Shown: in pieces, positions 27,783-36,689 of the stretch | Layout of the letters: every line of letters starts with the position of its first letter | Position numbering within the stretch: the stretch's first letter is position 1 | Assembly (NCBI RefSeq): GCF_014203015.1 | Contig: NZ_JACHIB010000012.1 | Span: 1 to 64,000, forward strand | DNA from: Castellaniella defragrans | GTDB lineage: Bacteria; Pseudomonadota; Gammaproteobacteria; Burkholderiales; Burkholderiaceae_B | DNA length: 64,000 bases | Reading direction: 5' to 3' | Program-made: the position numbers and the translations under genes | Notes under the pieces: model-generated | The model's input: the letters and a program-made list of their open reading frames with translations, nothing else | Database searches by the model: none | What the model was told of the DNA's origin: nothing

Positions 27783-29252
27783 TCAGTCGGCCTTGTGCAG
27801 CAGCGCGGGACGCCCGGACGAGGCCGGACGCGCCTCGCGGCGCGGGGCCTGGGGCGCGCCGCCTTCGCGGGCCGGCCGGCCGCCCGGGGCGCGGCCGCCG
27901 CCGGTGCGGCGGGCGTCCGGGCCGGAGCGCCGCTCGGTCGCCGCCGCGGCCGGGGCGGGCCTGCGGCCGTCGCGGCCGGACGATTCGCGCCGCCCGCCGT
28001 CGCCGCGCCGGCCGCCGTCGCTGCGGCCGCCGAAGCCTTCGCTCTGAAGGCGCGCGAGGGCGCGCTTTTCCCGGGCGTCGGGCGCGGAATCGGCGGTCGC
28101 CATGGCCGGGTTCCAGCCTTCCACGGTGATCGGTTCGATGGTCTGCTTGATCAGGCGCTCGATGGCGCGCAGCAGCTTGATCTCGGACGAATCCACCAGC
28201 GACAGGGCGGAGCCGGTGCTGCCGGCGCGGCCGGTGCGGCCGATGCGGTGCACGTAGTCCTCGGGCACGTTGGGCAGCTCGAAATTGACGACCTGCGGCA
28301 GCTGGTCGATGTCCAGGCCGCGGGCGGCGATGTCGGTGGCCACCAGCACGGCCACCTTGCCGTCCTTGAAGCCGGCCAGCGCCTTGGTGCGCGCGGCCTG
28401 GCTCTTGTTGCCGTGGATGGCGGCGGCGGTCAGGCCGTCCTTCGACAGCTTTTCGGCCAGGCGGTTGGCACCGTGCTTGGTGCGCGTGAACACCAGCACC
28501 TGGTGCCAGCCGCTCTCGCGGATGATGTGGCTGAGCAGGTCGCGCTTGTGCGCCTGCTCGGTCATCACCACGCGCTGGCTGACCAGCTCGGAGGCGGTGT
28601 TGCGCCGGGCGACGGAGACTTCGCCGGGATTGCGCAGGATGCCCTGGGCCAGGCCGCGGATCTCGTCGGAGAAGGTGGCGGAGAACAGCAGGTTCTGGCG
28701 CTTGGCCGGGAGCAGCTTCAACACGCGGCGGATGTCGTGGATGAAGCCCATGTCCAGCATGCGGTCGGCCTCGTCCAGCACCAGGATCTCGACGCCGGAC
28801 AGGTCCAGCGTCTTCTGCTGGGCGTGGTCCAGCAGGCGGCCCGGCGTGGCCACCAGGATGTCCAGCGGCTTTTTCAGGGCCGCGATCTGGGGATTGATGT
28901 TGACCCCGCCGAACATCACCATCGAGCGCACGGCCGTGTGCTTGCCGTACAGGCGCACGGATTCCTCGACCTGGGCAGTCAGTTCGCGCGTCGGGGTCAG
29001 GACCAGCACGCGGGGCCGGCCCGGGCGCTGGGCGGCGGCGGGATGGCTCAGCAGGTAGTGCAGGATCGGCAGCGTGAAGCCGGCGGTCTTGCCCGTGCCG
29101 GTCTGCGCGGCGGCCAGCAGGTCGCCGCCTTCCAGCACGCGCGGGATGGCCTGGGCCTGGATTGGCGTGGGGTGGGTGTAGCCCGCGTCGTGGACGGCGC
29201 GCAGCAGGGGTTCCGCCAGGCCGAGCGAGGCAAAGGTAATCGAAGTATCCAA
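27783..29252 (-). CDS. rhlE: DEAD-box RNA helicase, RhlE type (TTG start)
   Basis: This 489-residue ATP-dependent RNA helicase carries the motifs [11 protein letters not shown] (I), [11 protein letters not shown] (Ia), [11 protein letters not shown] (II), SATFSDEIR (III) and [10 protein letters not shown] (VI). A basic Arg/Gly-rich tail of about 110 residues for RNA contact follows from about residue 380. No in-frame ATG exists upstream of the domain. The TTG at 29250-29252 has a GGAG eight bases ahead and starts right before ITFASLGL, so it is taken. A perfect TATAAT on the minus strand lies at 29408-29413, giving a leader of roughly 150 bases, which suggests post-transcriptional control as seen for other DEAD-box genes. 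Confidence 0.9.
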   Translation of the reverse strand: MDTSITFASLGLAEPLLRAVHDAGYTHPTPIQAQAIPRVLEGGDLLAAAQTGTGKTAGFTLPILHYLLSHPAAAQRPGRPRVLVLTPTRELTAQVEESVRLYGKHTAVRSMVMFGGVNINPQIAALKKPLDILVATPGRLLDHAQQKTLDLSGVEILVLDEADRMLDMGFIHDIRRVLKLLPAKRQNLLFSATFSDEIRGLAQGILRNPGEVSVARRNTASELVSQRVVMTEQAHKRDLLSHIIRESGWHQVLVFTRTKHGANRLAEKLSKDGLTAAAIHGNKSQAARTKALAGFKDGKVAVLVATDIAARGLDIDQLPQVVNFELPNVPEDYVHRIGRTGRAGSTGSALSLVDSSEIKLLRAIERLIKQTIEPITVEGWNPAMATADSAPDAREKRALARLQSEGFGGRSDGGRRGDGGRRESSGRDGRRPAPAAAATERRSGPDARRTGGGRAPGGRPAREGGAPQAPRREARPASSGRPALLHKAD

Positions 29253-29407
29253 GAAAATGACTCCAGCGACCGCCTATCGCTCGAGTCGAGTGATACCAAT
29301 CGAGGCCGACGTATGAAGAAGTGTCAGGGGAGATGCCGCCGCCGCGCGAAACGCCCGCCGGGGCCGGGGATGCCGCGCGGCGACTGGTAGGCCGCGCGAA
29401 GCTGACG

Positions 29408-29413
29408 ATTATA
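29408..29413 (-). promoter_or_regulatory. -10 element of rhlE
   Basis: TATAAT on the minus strand, in GC-rich surroundings. No convincing -35 was found. On the plus strand TAAAAT at 29515-29520 is a candidate -10 for lemA. The 310-base divergent region between rhlE and lemA holds no gene. Confidence 0.45.
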
Positions 29414-29562
29414 GCGTGACTCCCGCCGCGCGCGGCCGTGCCGTGGCGTCCTGACCACGGTCCCGCGGCGAAAGAAATCTCCGGTCCGCCCCGGCCGTGG
29501 CGCCCGGCCGCCCGTAAAATGAAGCCATCCGCCCCGGCCGGGGCGCCACACGAGAGGCCCGG

Positions 29563-30177
29563 ATGCTCCGACGTTATCTGAACCTGGCTGCGCTGGCAGC
29601 CCTGACGCTGCTGCTCTCGGGCTGCGGCTACAACGAAATCCAGCGCCAGGACGAGCAGGTCAAGGCGGCCTGGTCCCAGGTCCTGAACCAGTACGAACGC
29701 CGCGCCGACCTGGTGCCCAAGCTGGTGTCCTCGGTCAACGCCTACATGGTGAACGAGCGCACCGTGCTGCAGCAGGTCACGGACGCGCGCGCCCGGGTCG
29801 GCCAGATCCGCATCGGCGTGGACGACCTCGACGACCCGGCCCTGATGGCGCGCTTCGAGCAGGCGCAGGGCGCCCTGTCCTCCAGCCTGTCGCGCCTGCT
29901 GGCGGTGTCGGAAAACTATCCCCAGCTGAAAAGCGACGGCCTGTTCCGCGACCTGATGACGCAGCTCGAAGGCACGGAAAACCGCATCGCGGTGGCGCGC
30001 GAACGCTACGTCGGCGCGGTGCAGTCCTACAACCTCACGATCCGCCAGTTCCCCACGCTGATCACGGCGCGCGTGTTCGGCTACCAGCCCAAGGCCCAGT
30101 ACGGCCTGGACAAGGCCGACGCGGTCATGCGCGACCCCGAGGTCAAGTTCGACCTGCCCCAGGGACAGGGCAAATGA
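29563..30177 (+). CDS. lemA: LemA family lipoprotein
   Basis: This 204-residue LemA-fold protein is an all-helical, four-helix bundle with the signature WSQVLNQYERRADLVPKLV near residue 36. It begins with a signal ending in a lipobox (LLLSGC, Cys21), so it should be a lipoprotein facing the periplasm. Function is not known in general. It is often paired with a TPM-domain protein, which is exactly the next gene 55 bases downstream. An AGAGG ribosome site precedes the ATG. Confidence 0.9.
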   Translation: MLRRYLNLAALAALTLLLSGCGYNEIQRQDEQVKAAWSQVLNQYERRADLVPKLVSSVNAYMVNERTVLQQVTDARARVGQIRIGVDDLDDPALMARFEQAQGALSSSLSRLLAVSENYPQLKSDGLFRDLMTQLEGTENRIAVARERYVGAVQSYNLTIRQFPTLITARVFGYQPKAQYGLDKADAVMRDPEVKFDLPQGQGK

Positions 30178-30232
30178 GCGCGCCGGGCCGCTTCCGCCGC
30201 GCCTCCCGGGCGCGCGGCGCCGCGGGGGCGCC

Positions 30233-31330
30233 ATGATGCCGGGCCGTCCGGCATTGCGCCGCCGGCTCGCGGGCGGCCTGCTGGCGCTGGGGCTGCTGGC
30301 CGGCATGGCCGGGGCGGGCAGCCCGGCCTCGGCCGCCGGCACCGCGGCCGCCTCGGCACCCGCGCCCACTGCCGCACCCGCCGCCTCCGCCGCCGCCCGA
30401 GGAGCCGCCGCCGAAACCGCCCCCGCCGCCGCGGCCGCCGCGCCGGACCGGACCGCGCGGACCGCTGCACCGGCCTCCCCGGCCACTGGGGGCCCGGCCG
30501 CCGTCCCGGCCTGGACCGGGCCGGTCATGGACCAGGCCGGCGCGCTGACGGCCGAACAGGTCCGCACGCTCGCCGCGCAGGTCCGGGCGCTGGAAAAGGC
30601 GCACGGCTCCCAGCTCTTCGTGCTGCTGGTGCCCACCACCGGCGACGAGTCGATCGAGCAGTACGCGCGGCGGGTCTTCGACCAGTGGGCCGTGGGGCGC
30701 AAGGGCATCGACGACGGCGTGCTGCTGCTGGTGGCCGTGCGGGACCGCCGCCTGCGCATCGAGGTCGGCTACGGGCTCGAAGGCGCCGTCACCGACGTGG
30801 ACGCCGGGCGCATCATCCGCGAACGCATCACGCCGCGCCTGGCCGAGGGCGACGTCTTCGGCGGCCTGGAGGCCGGCGTCTCGGCCCTGTCCGGCCTGAT
30901 CGCGGGCGAGCCCCTGCCGCCCCCCGAATCCTCCGAGGACGGCGGGCTCGACGAGCGCGTGATGTTCCTGCCCCTGACGTTCTTCGCCCTGGTGATGACG
31001 CCCCCGATCGGCGCCCTGCTGCTGGGCGGCTTCGTGTTCGTGCTCACCGAAAGCCTGCTGTGGACCGCCCTCGGCGCGCTGGCGGGGCTGGCGCTGGGCA
31101 TCCTGGGCCGGGTCCTGCACATCCCCGACCGGCTCGCGCGCGGCCGCGGCGGCCGGGGCGGCGGCCGGGGCGGCGGCCGCGGCGGCGGCCGCGGCGGCGG
31201 GGGCGGTTTCGGCGGCGGCTTTGGTGGGGGCGGCGGATTCGGCGGCGGAGGCGGATTCGGCGGCGGCTCCTCGGGCGGCGGCGGAGGCGGCGGACGCGGG
31301 GGCGGCGGCGGCGCGTCCGGCAGTTGGTAA
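30233..31330 (+). CDS. TPM-domain (YgcG-like) membrane protein with Gly-rich tail
   Basis: This 365-residue protein has a signal-like N-terminus (LLALGLLAGMAGAGSPASA) and an Ala-rich linker (about 35-90). The TPM/phosphatase-like domain has VMDQAGALTAEQVRTLAAQ, LFVLLVPTTGDESIEQYARR and RLRIEVGYGLEGAVTD (about 97-205). Two hydrophobic helices (about 243-290) and a Gly-Phe/Gly-Arg tail (about 300-365) follow. Such proteins accompany LemA in many bacteria and have been linked to membrane or photosystem maintenance elsewhere. The role here is unknown. The tail is coded by GGCGGC-type repeats and may vary in length between strains. Confidence 0.85.
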   Translation: MMPGRPALRRRLAGGLLALGLLAGMAGAGSPASAAGTAAASAPAPTAAPAASAAARGAAAETAPAAAAAAPDRTARTAAPASPATGGPAAVPAWTGPVMDQAGALTAEQVRTLAAQVRALEKAHGSQLFVLLVPTTGDESIEQYARRVFDQWAVGRKGIDDGVLLLVAVRDRRLRIEVGYGLEGAVTDVDAGRIIRERITPRLAEGDVFGGLEAGVSALSGLIAGEPLPPPESSEDGGLDERVMFLPLTFFALVMTPPIGALLLGGFVFVLTESLLWTALGALAGLALGILGRVLHIPDRLARGRGGRGGGRGGGRGGGRGGGGGFGGGFGGGGGFGGGGGFGGGSSGGGGGGGRGGGGGASGSW

Positions 31331-31375
31331 GCGGCGTGGCAGCCGGCAGCTGACAGCCGGCGGGACGGGACCGCG

Positions 31376-31414
31376 GGCCGCCGCGGCGCGCGTCCGACCC
31401 GCCCCGCGGCGGCC
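31376..31414. terminator. Hairpin between convergent genes
   Basis: An 11-bp perfect stem (31376-31386 with 31404-31414; arm GGCCGCCGCGG) lies in the 96-base gap between the converging TPM and GTPase genes. No T-run; it could serve both directions. Confidence 0.45.
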
Positions 31415-31426
31415 GCCGGGCCTGCG

Positions 31427-32953
31427 CTACAGGGCGGCGAACAGCGCCTGCGCCATGGCGCCCACCAGCGCCTCGCGCCGGGCGTCGGGCGCGGGCTCCT
31501 CGCCGATCGAGGACCATTCCGGATGGCCGCGCACCTCGTCCAGCATGCGCTGCACGTCGGGCGGCAGGCGGCGCAGGGGCTCGGGCACCGCCGCGGCCGC
31601 CGCGTCTTCCGGCGCGGCCGGGACGCCCGTACCCGTACCAGCACCCGTACCAGCACCAGCACCCGCGCCGGCATCCGCCGCCGCTTCGGCCGCGGCGGCG
31701 GGCTCGGGCGGCGCCTGCCGCGCCAGCAGGTCGCCGTCGATGGGCCGCATGGCGGCGTGCCCCCGGCATTCCAGCGCCCGCACCAGGGCCAGCTGGCGCA
31801 GCCCCAGCAGGTGCAGCACCGGATCGTCCACCGTCATTTCCGTATTGCCCGCCAGCCGGCCCACCAGGCGCTTGCCCCACTGGCTGGCGCCCTGCCACGC
31901 GCCGCCGATGGCGGCCCCCAGCAGCGCGGCGGCCCCCAGGCTCAGGCCCCCGGTCAGCACGTCGATGGTGGCCCCGGCCATCGCGCCGGTGGCCATGCCC
32001 TTGCCCACCTGGATGCCGAAGGTGCGCAGGGCCTGGGGGTTGAACAGGTCCATGCCCCAGCGCTCGCCTTCCAGCGGCAGGGGGTGATGGGGAAAGGTCG
32101 CCTTGCTGAACCGGTAGCGCTTCAGCAGGGCGTGCACGCAATCCTGTTCCCGGTCGCGGGTGCGCTTGCGCAGCCCCAGCGTGATGGCCGCCATGTCGGT
32201 CGGGTCCTGGGAACACGGCAGCCGCAGGGCGGCGGCGTCCACCAGCAGCTCGGCGATCAGGCGCGTGGCGTCCTGCAGCCGGCGCAGGCGCTGCTGGTCC
32301 AGGTCCGCGCGCAGGGTCTGCAGGGCGGCCGCATGCTGGTCCAGCATCAGGGCCAGGCGGTCCAGCAGCTGGCCCTCGCCGTCCAGCGCGGGCGCCACCG
32401 TGTCGAAATCCACCGTGGCGTGCAGCCCCAGGCGGGCCAGCGCGTCGCGCCAGGCGGTCGTGTCCGACAGCGCCGTGCGGGTGAAGTTCAGCACCGGCAG
32501 GATGGGGCGGCCGCAGGCGGCCAGCAGCATGAGCTCGTCGCGGTGCTTGGGCAGGACCGGATCGCGGGTGTCGATCACGTACAGGGCGGCGTCGGTTTCC
32601 AGCACCGTGGCGAGGACCCGGCATTCCTGCTCGAAGCGGCCGGCGGCCTCCGGGCTGTCGAGCAGCCGCCGGATGCGCTCGGGGCCGTCGTGCCTTTCCT
32701 GGGGCGGGGACAGCTGGTCCAGGTAGTCCAGCACGCCCATGGCGTCCTCCAGGCCCGGCGTGTCGCGCAGCACCAGGATGGCCTGGCCGGTCTCGGTCAG
32801 CAGCTGGGCGCTTTCGACGTGGCGGGTGGTGCCGGGGCGGTCCGCGACCTCGCCGAAGGACTCGTCGCGCAGCAGCGTGCGCAGCAGCGAGGTCTTGCCG
32901 GTATTGGTATGGCCGACAACCGCCAGGTCGATGGGGTTCGAGGCGTCAGTCAT
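31427..32953 (-). CDS. GTPase with DUF3482 domain
   Basis: This 508-residue protein has an N-terminal TRAFAC-type GTPase domain (Walker A GHTNTGKTSLL at 14-24, RPGTTRHVES as switch I, DTPGLED as G3, and NFTRT in place of the usual NKxD). A DUF3482 region follows with glycine-zipper-like segments (GMATGAMAGATIDVLTGGLSLGAAALLGAAIGG) that suggest membrane insertion. A Gly-Ala/Gly-Thr stretch from 6-bp repeats lies around 31627-31670. The gene overlaps the DUF2868 gene by eight bases and probably works with it. The cellular role is unknown. Confidence 0.8.
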   Translation of the reverse strand: MTDASNPIDLAVVGHTNTGKTSLLRTLLRDESFGEVADRPGTTRHVESAQLLTETGQAILVLRDTPGLEDAMGVLDYLDQLSPPQERHDGPERIRRLLDSPEAAGRFEQECRVLATVLETDAALYVIDTRDPVLPKHRDELMLLAACGRPILPVLNFTRTALSDTTAWRDALARLGLHATVDFDTVAPALDGEGQLLDRLALMLDQHAAALQTLRADLDQQRLRRLQDATRLIAELLVDAAALRLPCSQDPTDMAAITLGLRKRTRDREQDCVHALLKRYRFSKATFPHHPLPLEGERWGMDLFNPQALRTFGIQVGKGMATGAMAGATIDVLTGGLSLGAAALLGAAIGGAWQGASQWGKRLVGRLAGNTEMTVDDPVLHLLGLRQLALVRALECRGHAAMRPIDGDLLARQAPPEPAAAAEAAADAGAGAGAGTGAGTGTGVPAAPEDAAAAAVPEPLRRLPPDVQRMLDEVRGHPEWSSIGEEPAPDARREALVGAMAQALFAAL

Positions 32954-34340
32954 GGCGGGGGCTTCCGATGTATTCGAGCCAGCCGTTCAGGCTGGGGATC
33001 CGGGGAACGGACTGTTGCGTCAGGGTGTCCTGCCAGGCCTGCACGCGCTGCGGCGTGCCGCCCAGGCACAGGGCGCGCAGATCGGGGCAGGACCGGCGCA
33101 GTTCGTCGAGCCAGGCGGCGGCGCCCCGGTCCGGGGTCAGGCGCGCGTCGCAGACGAACAGCAGGTGCGCGGGCGGAGCGCGCAGCAGCGCGCGGATGCG
33201 GGCGCGGTCCTCGCGGCTGTCGCAGCGGCCGAGATCGGCCACGCCGGCCGGCAGGCCTGCCGGCGGCCAGGCGAGATCGGGCCCCAGCTCGTAGGCCAGC
33301 ACCGCCGCCCGGCCGTCCTCGGCGGCGGCCGGCGCCGCGGGAGAAGCCGCCGTGGCCGCAGCCGGGGCGGGACGGTCGATGCCCAGGCTGGCATGAGTGG
33401 GCAGCAGGCGCTCGCGCAGGTCCAGCCAGCCCGGCAGGCTCGGGTCCACCGCCAGCCGGGCGCGGCGCCGCCGCAGGAGCAGGATGCAGGCGGACAGCGC
33501 CAGCAGCCGCGGCAGCAGCCCCCAGACGACGATGCAGCCGATCAGCCACAGGGACCAGTCGGCCTGGACGCCCGCGGCCAGCGGCTGCGCACCCAGGCTG
33601 GCGGCGATCTGGACGTCGTCCGGCGCCGGGAAGCCCAGCAGGCCGGGCAGATGGCCCAGTGCGCGGGTCGCGCCGACGAAGGCTTCGGGCGACAGCAGGG
33701 TGGTTTCCCAATGGAAGGTGTAGCGGCGCGTACTCAGCAGCACGATCAGCGTGGGCACCGCCCCCAGGAAGGCGGCCGTCCAGGCCCCGTGGCTGATCAG
33801 CCCGATGGCGGTCTTCCAGGCCCGCGCCCGCCCCAGCAGGGACAGGAAGGCCTGGGCCGCCAGGGCGGCGTCCGGGCCCCGGACCAGGCGCCGCGTCAGC
33901 CAGAGCCACAGGCGCGACAGGGCGGTCGAATCGGGCAGCCCCGGCAGCCAGCCGGCCAGCCAGATGAGGAAGGTGAGCGCATGCAGGCCCAGCAGTCCGA
34001 GCAGCGCCAGCGCCAGATTGACCTGGCCCTGGCCCAGGACGGCGGCGGCCGTGCCGATGCCCGCCAGGCAGGCGCACAGCCACAGGGCGGCCAGCGCCCA
34101 GCGGGCGCCGACGGCCCACTGGACCAGGCGGTCATGCAGTTCGCCGTGTTCGACCAGCCAGGCGGCCCGCGCCAGGATGCGCTCCTGCAGGTCGGGCGGC
34201 CGGCGCAGGGCGGCCTGGCAGGCGGCGCGGTCTTCCAGCGGCCCCCAATGGGCCTCCCGCAGGCGAATGGCTTCGGCCTGCCAGTGCTGGAGCAGCGGAC
34301 TGGCGGCGCGGGCATCGGCGGCGGCGGGGCGGTTCCACAT
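32946..34340 (-). CDS. DUF2868 membrane protein, partner of the DUF3482 GTPase
   Basis: This 464-residue protein has an N-terminal helical region, then at least four hydrophobic helices (about 82-100, 108-130, 185-210 and 268-290). A cytoplasmic C-terminal domain contains VAYELGPD-like and LLFVCDARLTPDRGAAAWLDELR segments that resemble a degenerate nucleotide-binding fold. It matches DUF2868, which is regularly adjacent to a DUF3482 GTPase as here. It is translated first, with its stop overlapping the GTPase start. Function unknown; the pair looks like a membrane receptor with a GTPase. Confidence 0.75.
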   Translation of the reverse strand: MWNRPAAADARAASPLLQHWQAEAIRLREAHWGPLEDRAACQAALRRPPDLQERILARAAWLVEHGELHDRLVQWAVGARWALAALWLCACLAGIGTAAAVLGQGQVNLALALLGLLGLHALTFLIWLAGWLPGLPDSTALSRLWLWLTRRLVRGPDAALAAQAFLSLLGRARAWKTAIGLISHGAWTAAFLGAVPTLIVLLSTRRYTFHWETTLLSPEAFVGATRALGHLPGLLGFPAPDDVQIAASLGAQPLAAGVQADWSLWLIGCIVVWGLLPRLLALSACILLLRRRRARLAVDPSLPGWLDLRERLLPTHASLGIDRPAPAAATAASPAAPAAAEDGRAAVLAYELGPDLAWPPAGLPAGVADLGRCDSREDRARIRALLRAPPAHLLFVCDARLTPDRGAAAWLDELRRSCPDLRALCLGGTPQRVQAWQDTLTQQSVPRIPSLNGWLEYIGSPRHD

Positions 34341-34402
34341 GGGGAAGCGGGTGGGTGAAAAGAGGATGATACCGAGTTTTACCGGATCCCGGCGGGCCCG
34401 CT

Positions 34403-35755
34403 TCAGGCGTCCGCGGGCCCGCGCGCCTTGCGCACGCTGGCCGGCGGCACGCCCATGGCCTCGCGGTACTTGGCCACGGTCCGGCGCGCGATCACCACGT
34501 CCTGCTCGGCCAGCATCTGCGCCAGCCGCATGTCGGACAGGGGCTTGCCCGCCGGCTCGGATTCCAGCATCGCGCGCATCAGCGCCTGCACGGCCAGCGC
34601 CGAGGTGTCCTCGCCCGAGCGGGTCTGCACCCCCGTGCCGAAGAAGAACTTCAGCTCGTGCACGCCCCAGGGCGTCTGCGCGTATTTCAGCCGCGTGGCG
34701 CGGGAAATGGTGGATTCATGGAGTTCCAGCGCCTGGGCGACTTCCCGCAGCGTGAGCGGCCGCAGCGCCGCGACCCCGGACTCCAGGAACGCCCGCTGAT
34801 GCCGCGCGATGGTTTCGGCCACGCGCAGGATCGTCTGGCGGCGCTGGTCCAGGTTGTGGATCAGGCTGCGCGCCTGGCGCACCCGGTCGCGCAGTTCGGG
34901 CGACAGGTCCTGGCCCGCCAGGGCGTCCGCCAGCTCGGGATTCAGGCGCAGACGCGGCTCGATGGCGGGATTGAGGCTGACCCGCCAGCCGTCCGCCGCG
35001 CGATGGAACAGCACGTCGGGCACGATGTAGTGGACGGGATCGGTCTGCCAGGCGCCGGCCGGCCGGGGGTCCAGGCGCCGCAGCGCCCGGTGGGCGGCGT
35101 CCAGCAGCGCGCGGTCGCAGCCCAGCGCCTCGCACAGCCGCCCCCAGCGGCCCGCGCCCAGGTCTTCCAGGTGGTCCGTCAGGCGGCGGGCGCAGGCCAG
35201 CACGTCCGCGGGCCACTCGTCGGCGCGGGCGCGCAGCTGCAGCCGCAGGCATTCGGGCAGATCGCGCGCGCCCACCCCCGCGGGATCGAAGGACTGCAGC
35301 AGGAACAGCGCCGCGCGCCATTCCTCGTCCTCGACCGCCAGTTCCGGCGGCAGGCCGGCGTTCAGCGCCGCCGGATCGAATTCCAGGTAGCCGCGTTCGT
35401 CGAGCTCGCCCATCAGCCGCACCACCAGCAGACGGTCGCGTTCGGTGGCGCGGGTGGCGTGCAGCTGCTGCAGCAGGTGATCGATCAGGCTGGGCGGCTG
35501 GCTCGGCTCCAGCGGATCGTCGGGCAGGGCGGCGCGCGCGGGCTGCGACCACAGACGGTCCAGCCGCTCGGCCTGGGCCGCCGATTCGGGCTCCGGCGCG
35601 ACGGCCTCCAGCAGCGGATTGTCGGCCAGCGCCTGGGCGATCTCCTGGTCCAGTTCCTGGGACGAGCATTGCAGCAGGGCCAGCGCCTGGCGCAACTGTG
35701 GCGTCAGCGTCAAATGCTGATGCTGGCCCAGCTCCAGGGAGGGTTGCGCGCGCAT
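34403..35755 (-). CDS. rpoN: RNA polymerase sigma-54 factor
   Basis: This 450-residue sigma-54 directs RNA polymerase to -24/-12 promoters and needs AAA+ activators. Region I is present (LTLTPQLRQALALLQCSSQEL). The HTH-containing region III follows, and the RpoN box reads ARRTVAKYRE (residues 423-432). The protein is somewhat shorter than the usual 475-500 because the acidic region II is brief. The ATG at 35753-35755 was preferred over an in-frame TTG two codons earlier, since homologues begin close to Leu-rich region I. No ribosome site precedes it. Instead there is a tandem 16-bp repeat that duplicates the start codon. No hpf or ptsN neighbours are seen. Confidence 0.93.
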   Translation of the reverse strand: MRAQPSLELGQHQHLTLTPQLRQALALLQCSSQELDQEIAQALADNPLLEAVAPEPESAAQAERLDRLWSQPARAALPDDPLEPSQPPSLIDHLLQQLHATRATERDRLLVVRLMGELDERGYLEFDPAALNAGLPPELAVEDEEWRAALFLLQSFDPAGVGARDLPECLRLQLRARADEWPADVLACARRLTDHLEDLGAGRWGRLCEALGCDRALLDAAHRALRRLDPRPAGAWQTDPVHYIVPDVLFHRAADGWRVSLNPAIEPRLRLNPELADALAGQDLSPELRDRVRQARSLIHNLDQRRQTILRVAETIARHQRAFLESGVAALRPLTLREVAQALELHESTISRATRLKYAQTPWGVHELKFFFGTGVQTRSGEDTSALAVQALMRAMLESEPAGKPLSDMRLAQMLAEQDVVIARRTVAKYREAMGVPPASVRKARGPADA

Positions 35756-35782
35756 GTTCAATCTAACGCATGTTCAATCTAA
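35751..35782. repeat. Perfect tandem 16-bp duplication spanning the rpoN start
   Basis: CGCATGTTCAATCTAA occurs twice back to back (35751-35766 and 35767-35782). On the minus strand the distal copy makes ATG-CGT-TAG, a two-codon open frame immediately upstream of the real rpoN ATG. On the plus strand the second copy runs into TAAAAT at 35780-35785, a candidate -10 for the divergent gene at 35793. Confidence 0.9.
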
Positions 35783-35792
35783 AATACGACTC

Positions 35793-36335
35793 ATGAAACC
35801 GGAACGAAACGAATCCTCCAGCCGCCGGGACCACAGCCTGCTGCGCAAGGTCCTGCTCAAGCTCACCGCCACGTCCAGGATCCTCGCGGCCGCCCTGGTC
35901 GTGGCGGTCGTCCTGATCTGGTATGACGTGCTGAACCGGCTGCTGGCCTTCGGCAACGGCATCGATTATGCCGGAAACCACATCATGGGGGCGGAAGCCA
36001 CCGCCCTGCTGCAGCGCTACAACCCCTACTTCTGGGGCGCGCTGGCCACGCTCGGCTCGCTGCTGCTGGCCTACCTGACCTGGCTGGCCGTGCGCGCCAT
36101 CCTGGCGCGCGCCCGCCTGCGGCCCGTCGATTCCGCCTCCTTCCAGCAGCTGGCCGACCAGCTCTCCGGCGCCACGCTCGACGTCCTGCTGTGGGCCTGG
36201 CAGACGCGCGACGAACCCCTGCGCGTGGGCGACCTGATGCTGGCGCGCGACGAACTGTCCGCCGGCCGCGCCGCCCGCCTGCACCGCGCGGCCGAACAGC
36301 TCGCCATCCTGGAAAACGCCCGCCAGCGGCGCTGA
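35793..36335 (+). CDS. Small two-helix membrane protein of unknown function
   Basis: Not recognised as a named family. This 180-residue protein has a basic N-terminus, hydrophobic helices at about 25-45 and 80-105, and a soluble C-terminal helical region (SFQQLADQLSGATLDVLLWAW onward). The ATG at 35793 was chosen because the longer frame from 35754 would start inside the rpoN repeat and promoter. There is no ribosome site, and the candidate -10 TAAAAT (35780-35785) puts the transcription start at or next to the ATG, so the mRNA may be leaderless. It is divergent from rpoN with only 37 bases between starts. Confidence 0.6.
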   Translation: MKPERNESSSRRDHSLLRKVLLKLTATSRILAAALVVAVVLIWYDVLNRLLAFGNGIDYAGNHIMGAEATALLQRYNPYFWGALATLGSLLLAYLTWLAVRAILARARLRPVDSASFQQLADQLSGATLDVLLWAWQTRDEPLRVGDLMLARDELSAGRAARLHRAAEQLAILENARQRR

Positions 36336-36401
36336 GCCGCACCCCTGCGGCGGGCGGCGGGTCCCGCACATCCCGCATACACCGCGCATGTCCCGCACGC
36401 C

Positions 36402-36422
36402 GCGGGCCGGCGGCCGGCCCGC
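36402..36422 (+). terminator. Hairpin after the small membrane protein gene
   Basis: A 9-bp GC stem GCGGGCCGG/CCGGCCCGC with a 3-base loop. No T-run. It is part of the 354-base gene-free stretch 36336-36689, which otherwise holds the Fur boxes and a CCGGATCG-type direct repeat near 36440-36480. Confidence 0.45.
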
Positions 36423-36520
36423 AGGTCCGGGATCAGGCCGCATTCAGGCCGGATCGTTCCGGACCGAGCCGGATCGAACTGGATCGGGTTGTGTCGAGGC
36501 GGATCCTCAAGCCCGCCCAA

Positions 36521-36548
36521 GATAATGATGATAATAATTCTCATAATC
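36521..36548 (+). promoter_or_regulatory. Two overlapping Fur boxes upstream of the TonB receptor
   Basis: Windows 36521-36539 and 36530-36548 each match 15 of 19 positions of the Fur consensus, overlapping by ten bases, inside a strongly AT-rich tract. Such overlapped sites usually bind two Fur dimers. They lie about 140 bases upstream of the receptor start, so the transcript should carry a long leader. Confidence 0.8.
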
Positions 36549-36689
36549 ATTGATTAATGCAATCGCATTCTCTATAGTGTGTGGGTGTCCGGGCCGCCTT
36601 GCCGCCGCCCGGTGTTTCCCGCTTTCTCCTCACGAGCCATGATCGCGTCCCGCCCGTCCTGTCACTGATCCACACAGGGAAATCACAAC

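Noticed and set aside
31140-31330. Gly-rich tail repeats of the TPM protein as an independent repeat element or CRISPR-like array
   Set aside because: The repeats are short, in frame and encode a typical Gly/Phe/Arg tail of this protein family. There are no spacers.
35756-35761. TTG at 35761 as the rpoN start
   Set aside because: It adds only two residues, has no ribosome site and lies in the duplicated 16-mer. The ATG at 35755 is simpler and fits homologues.
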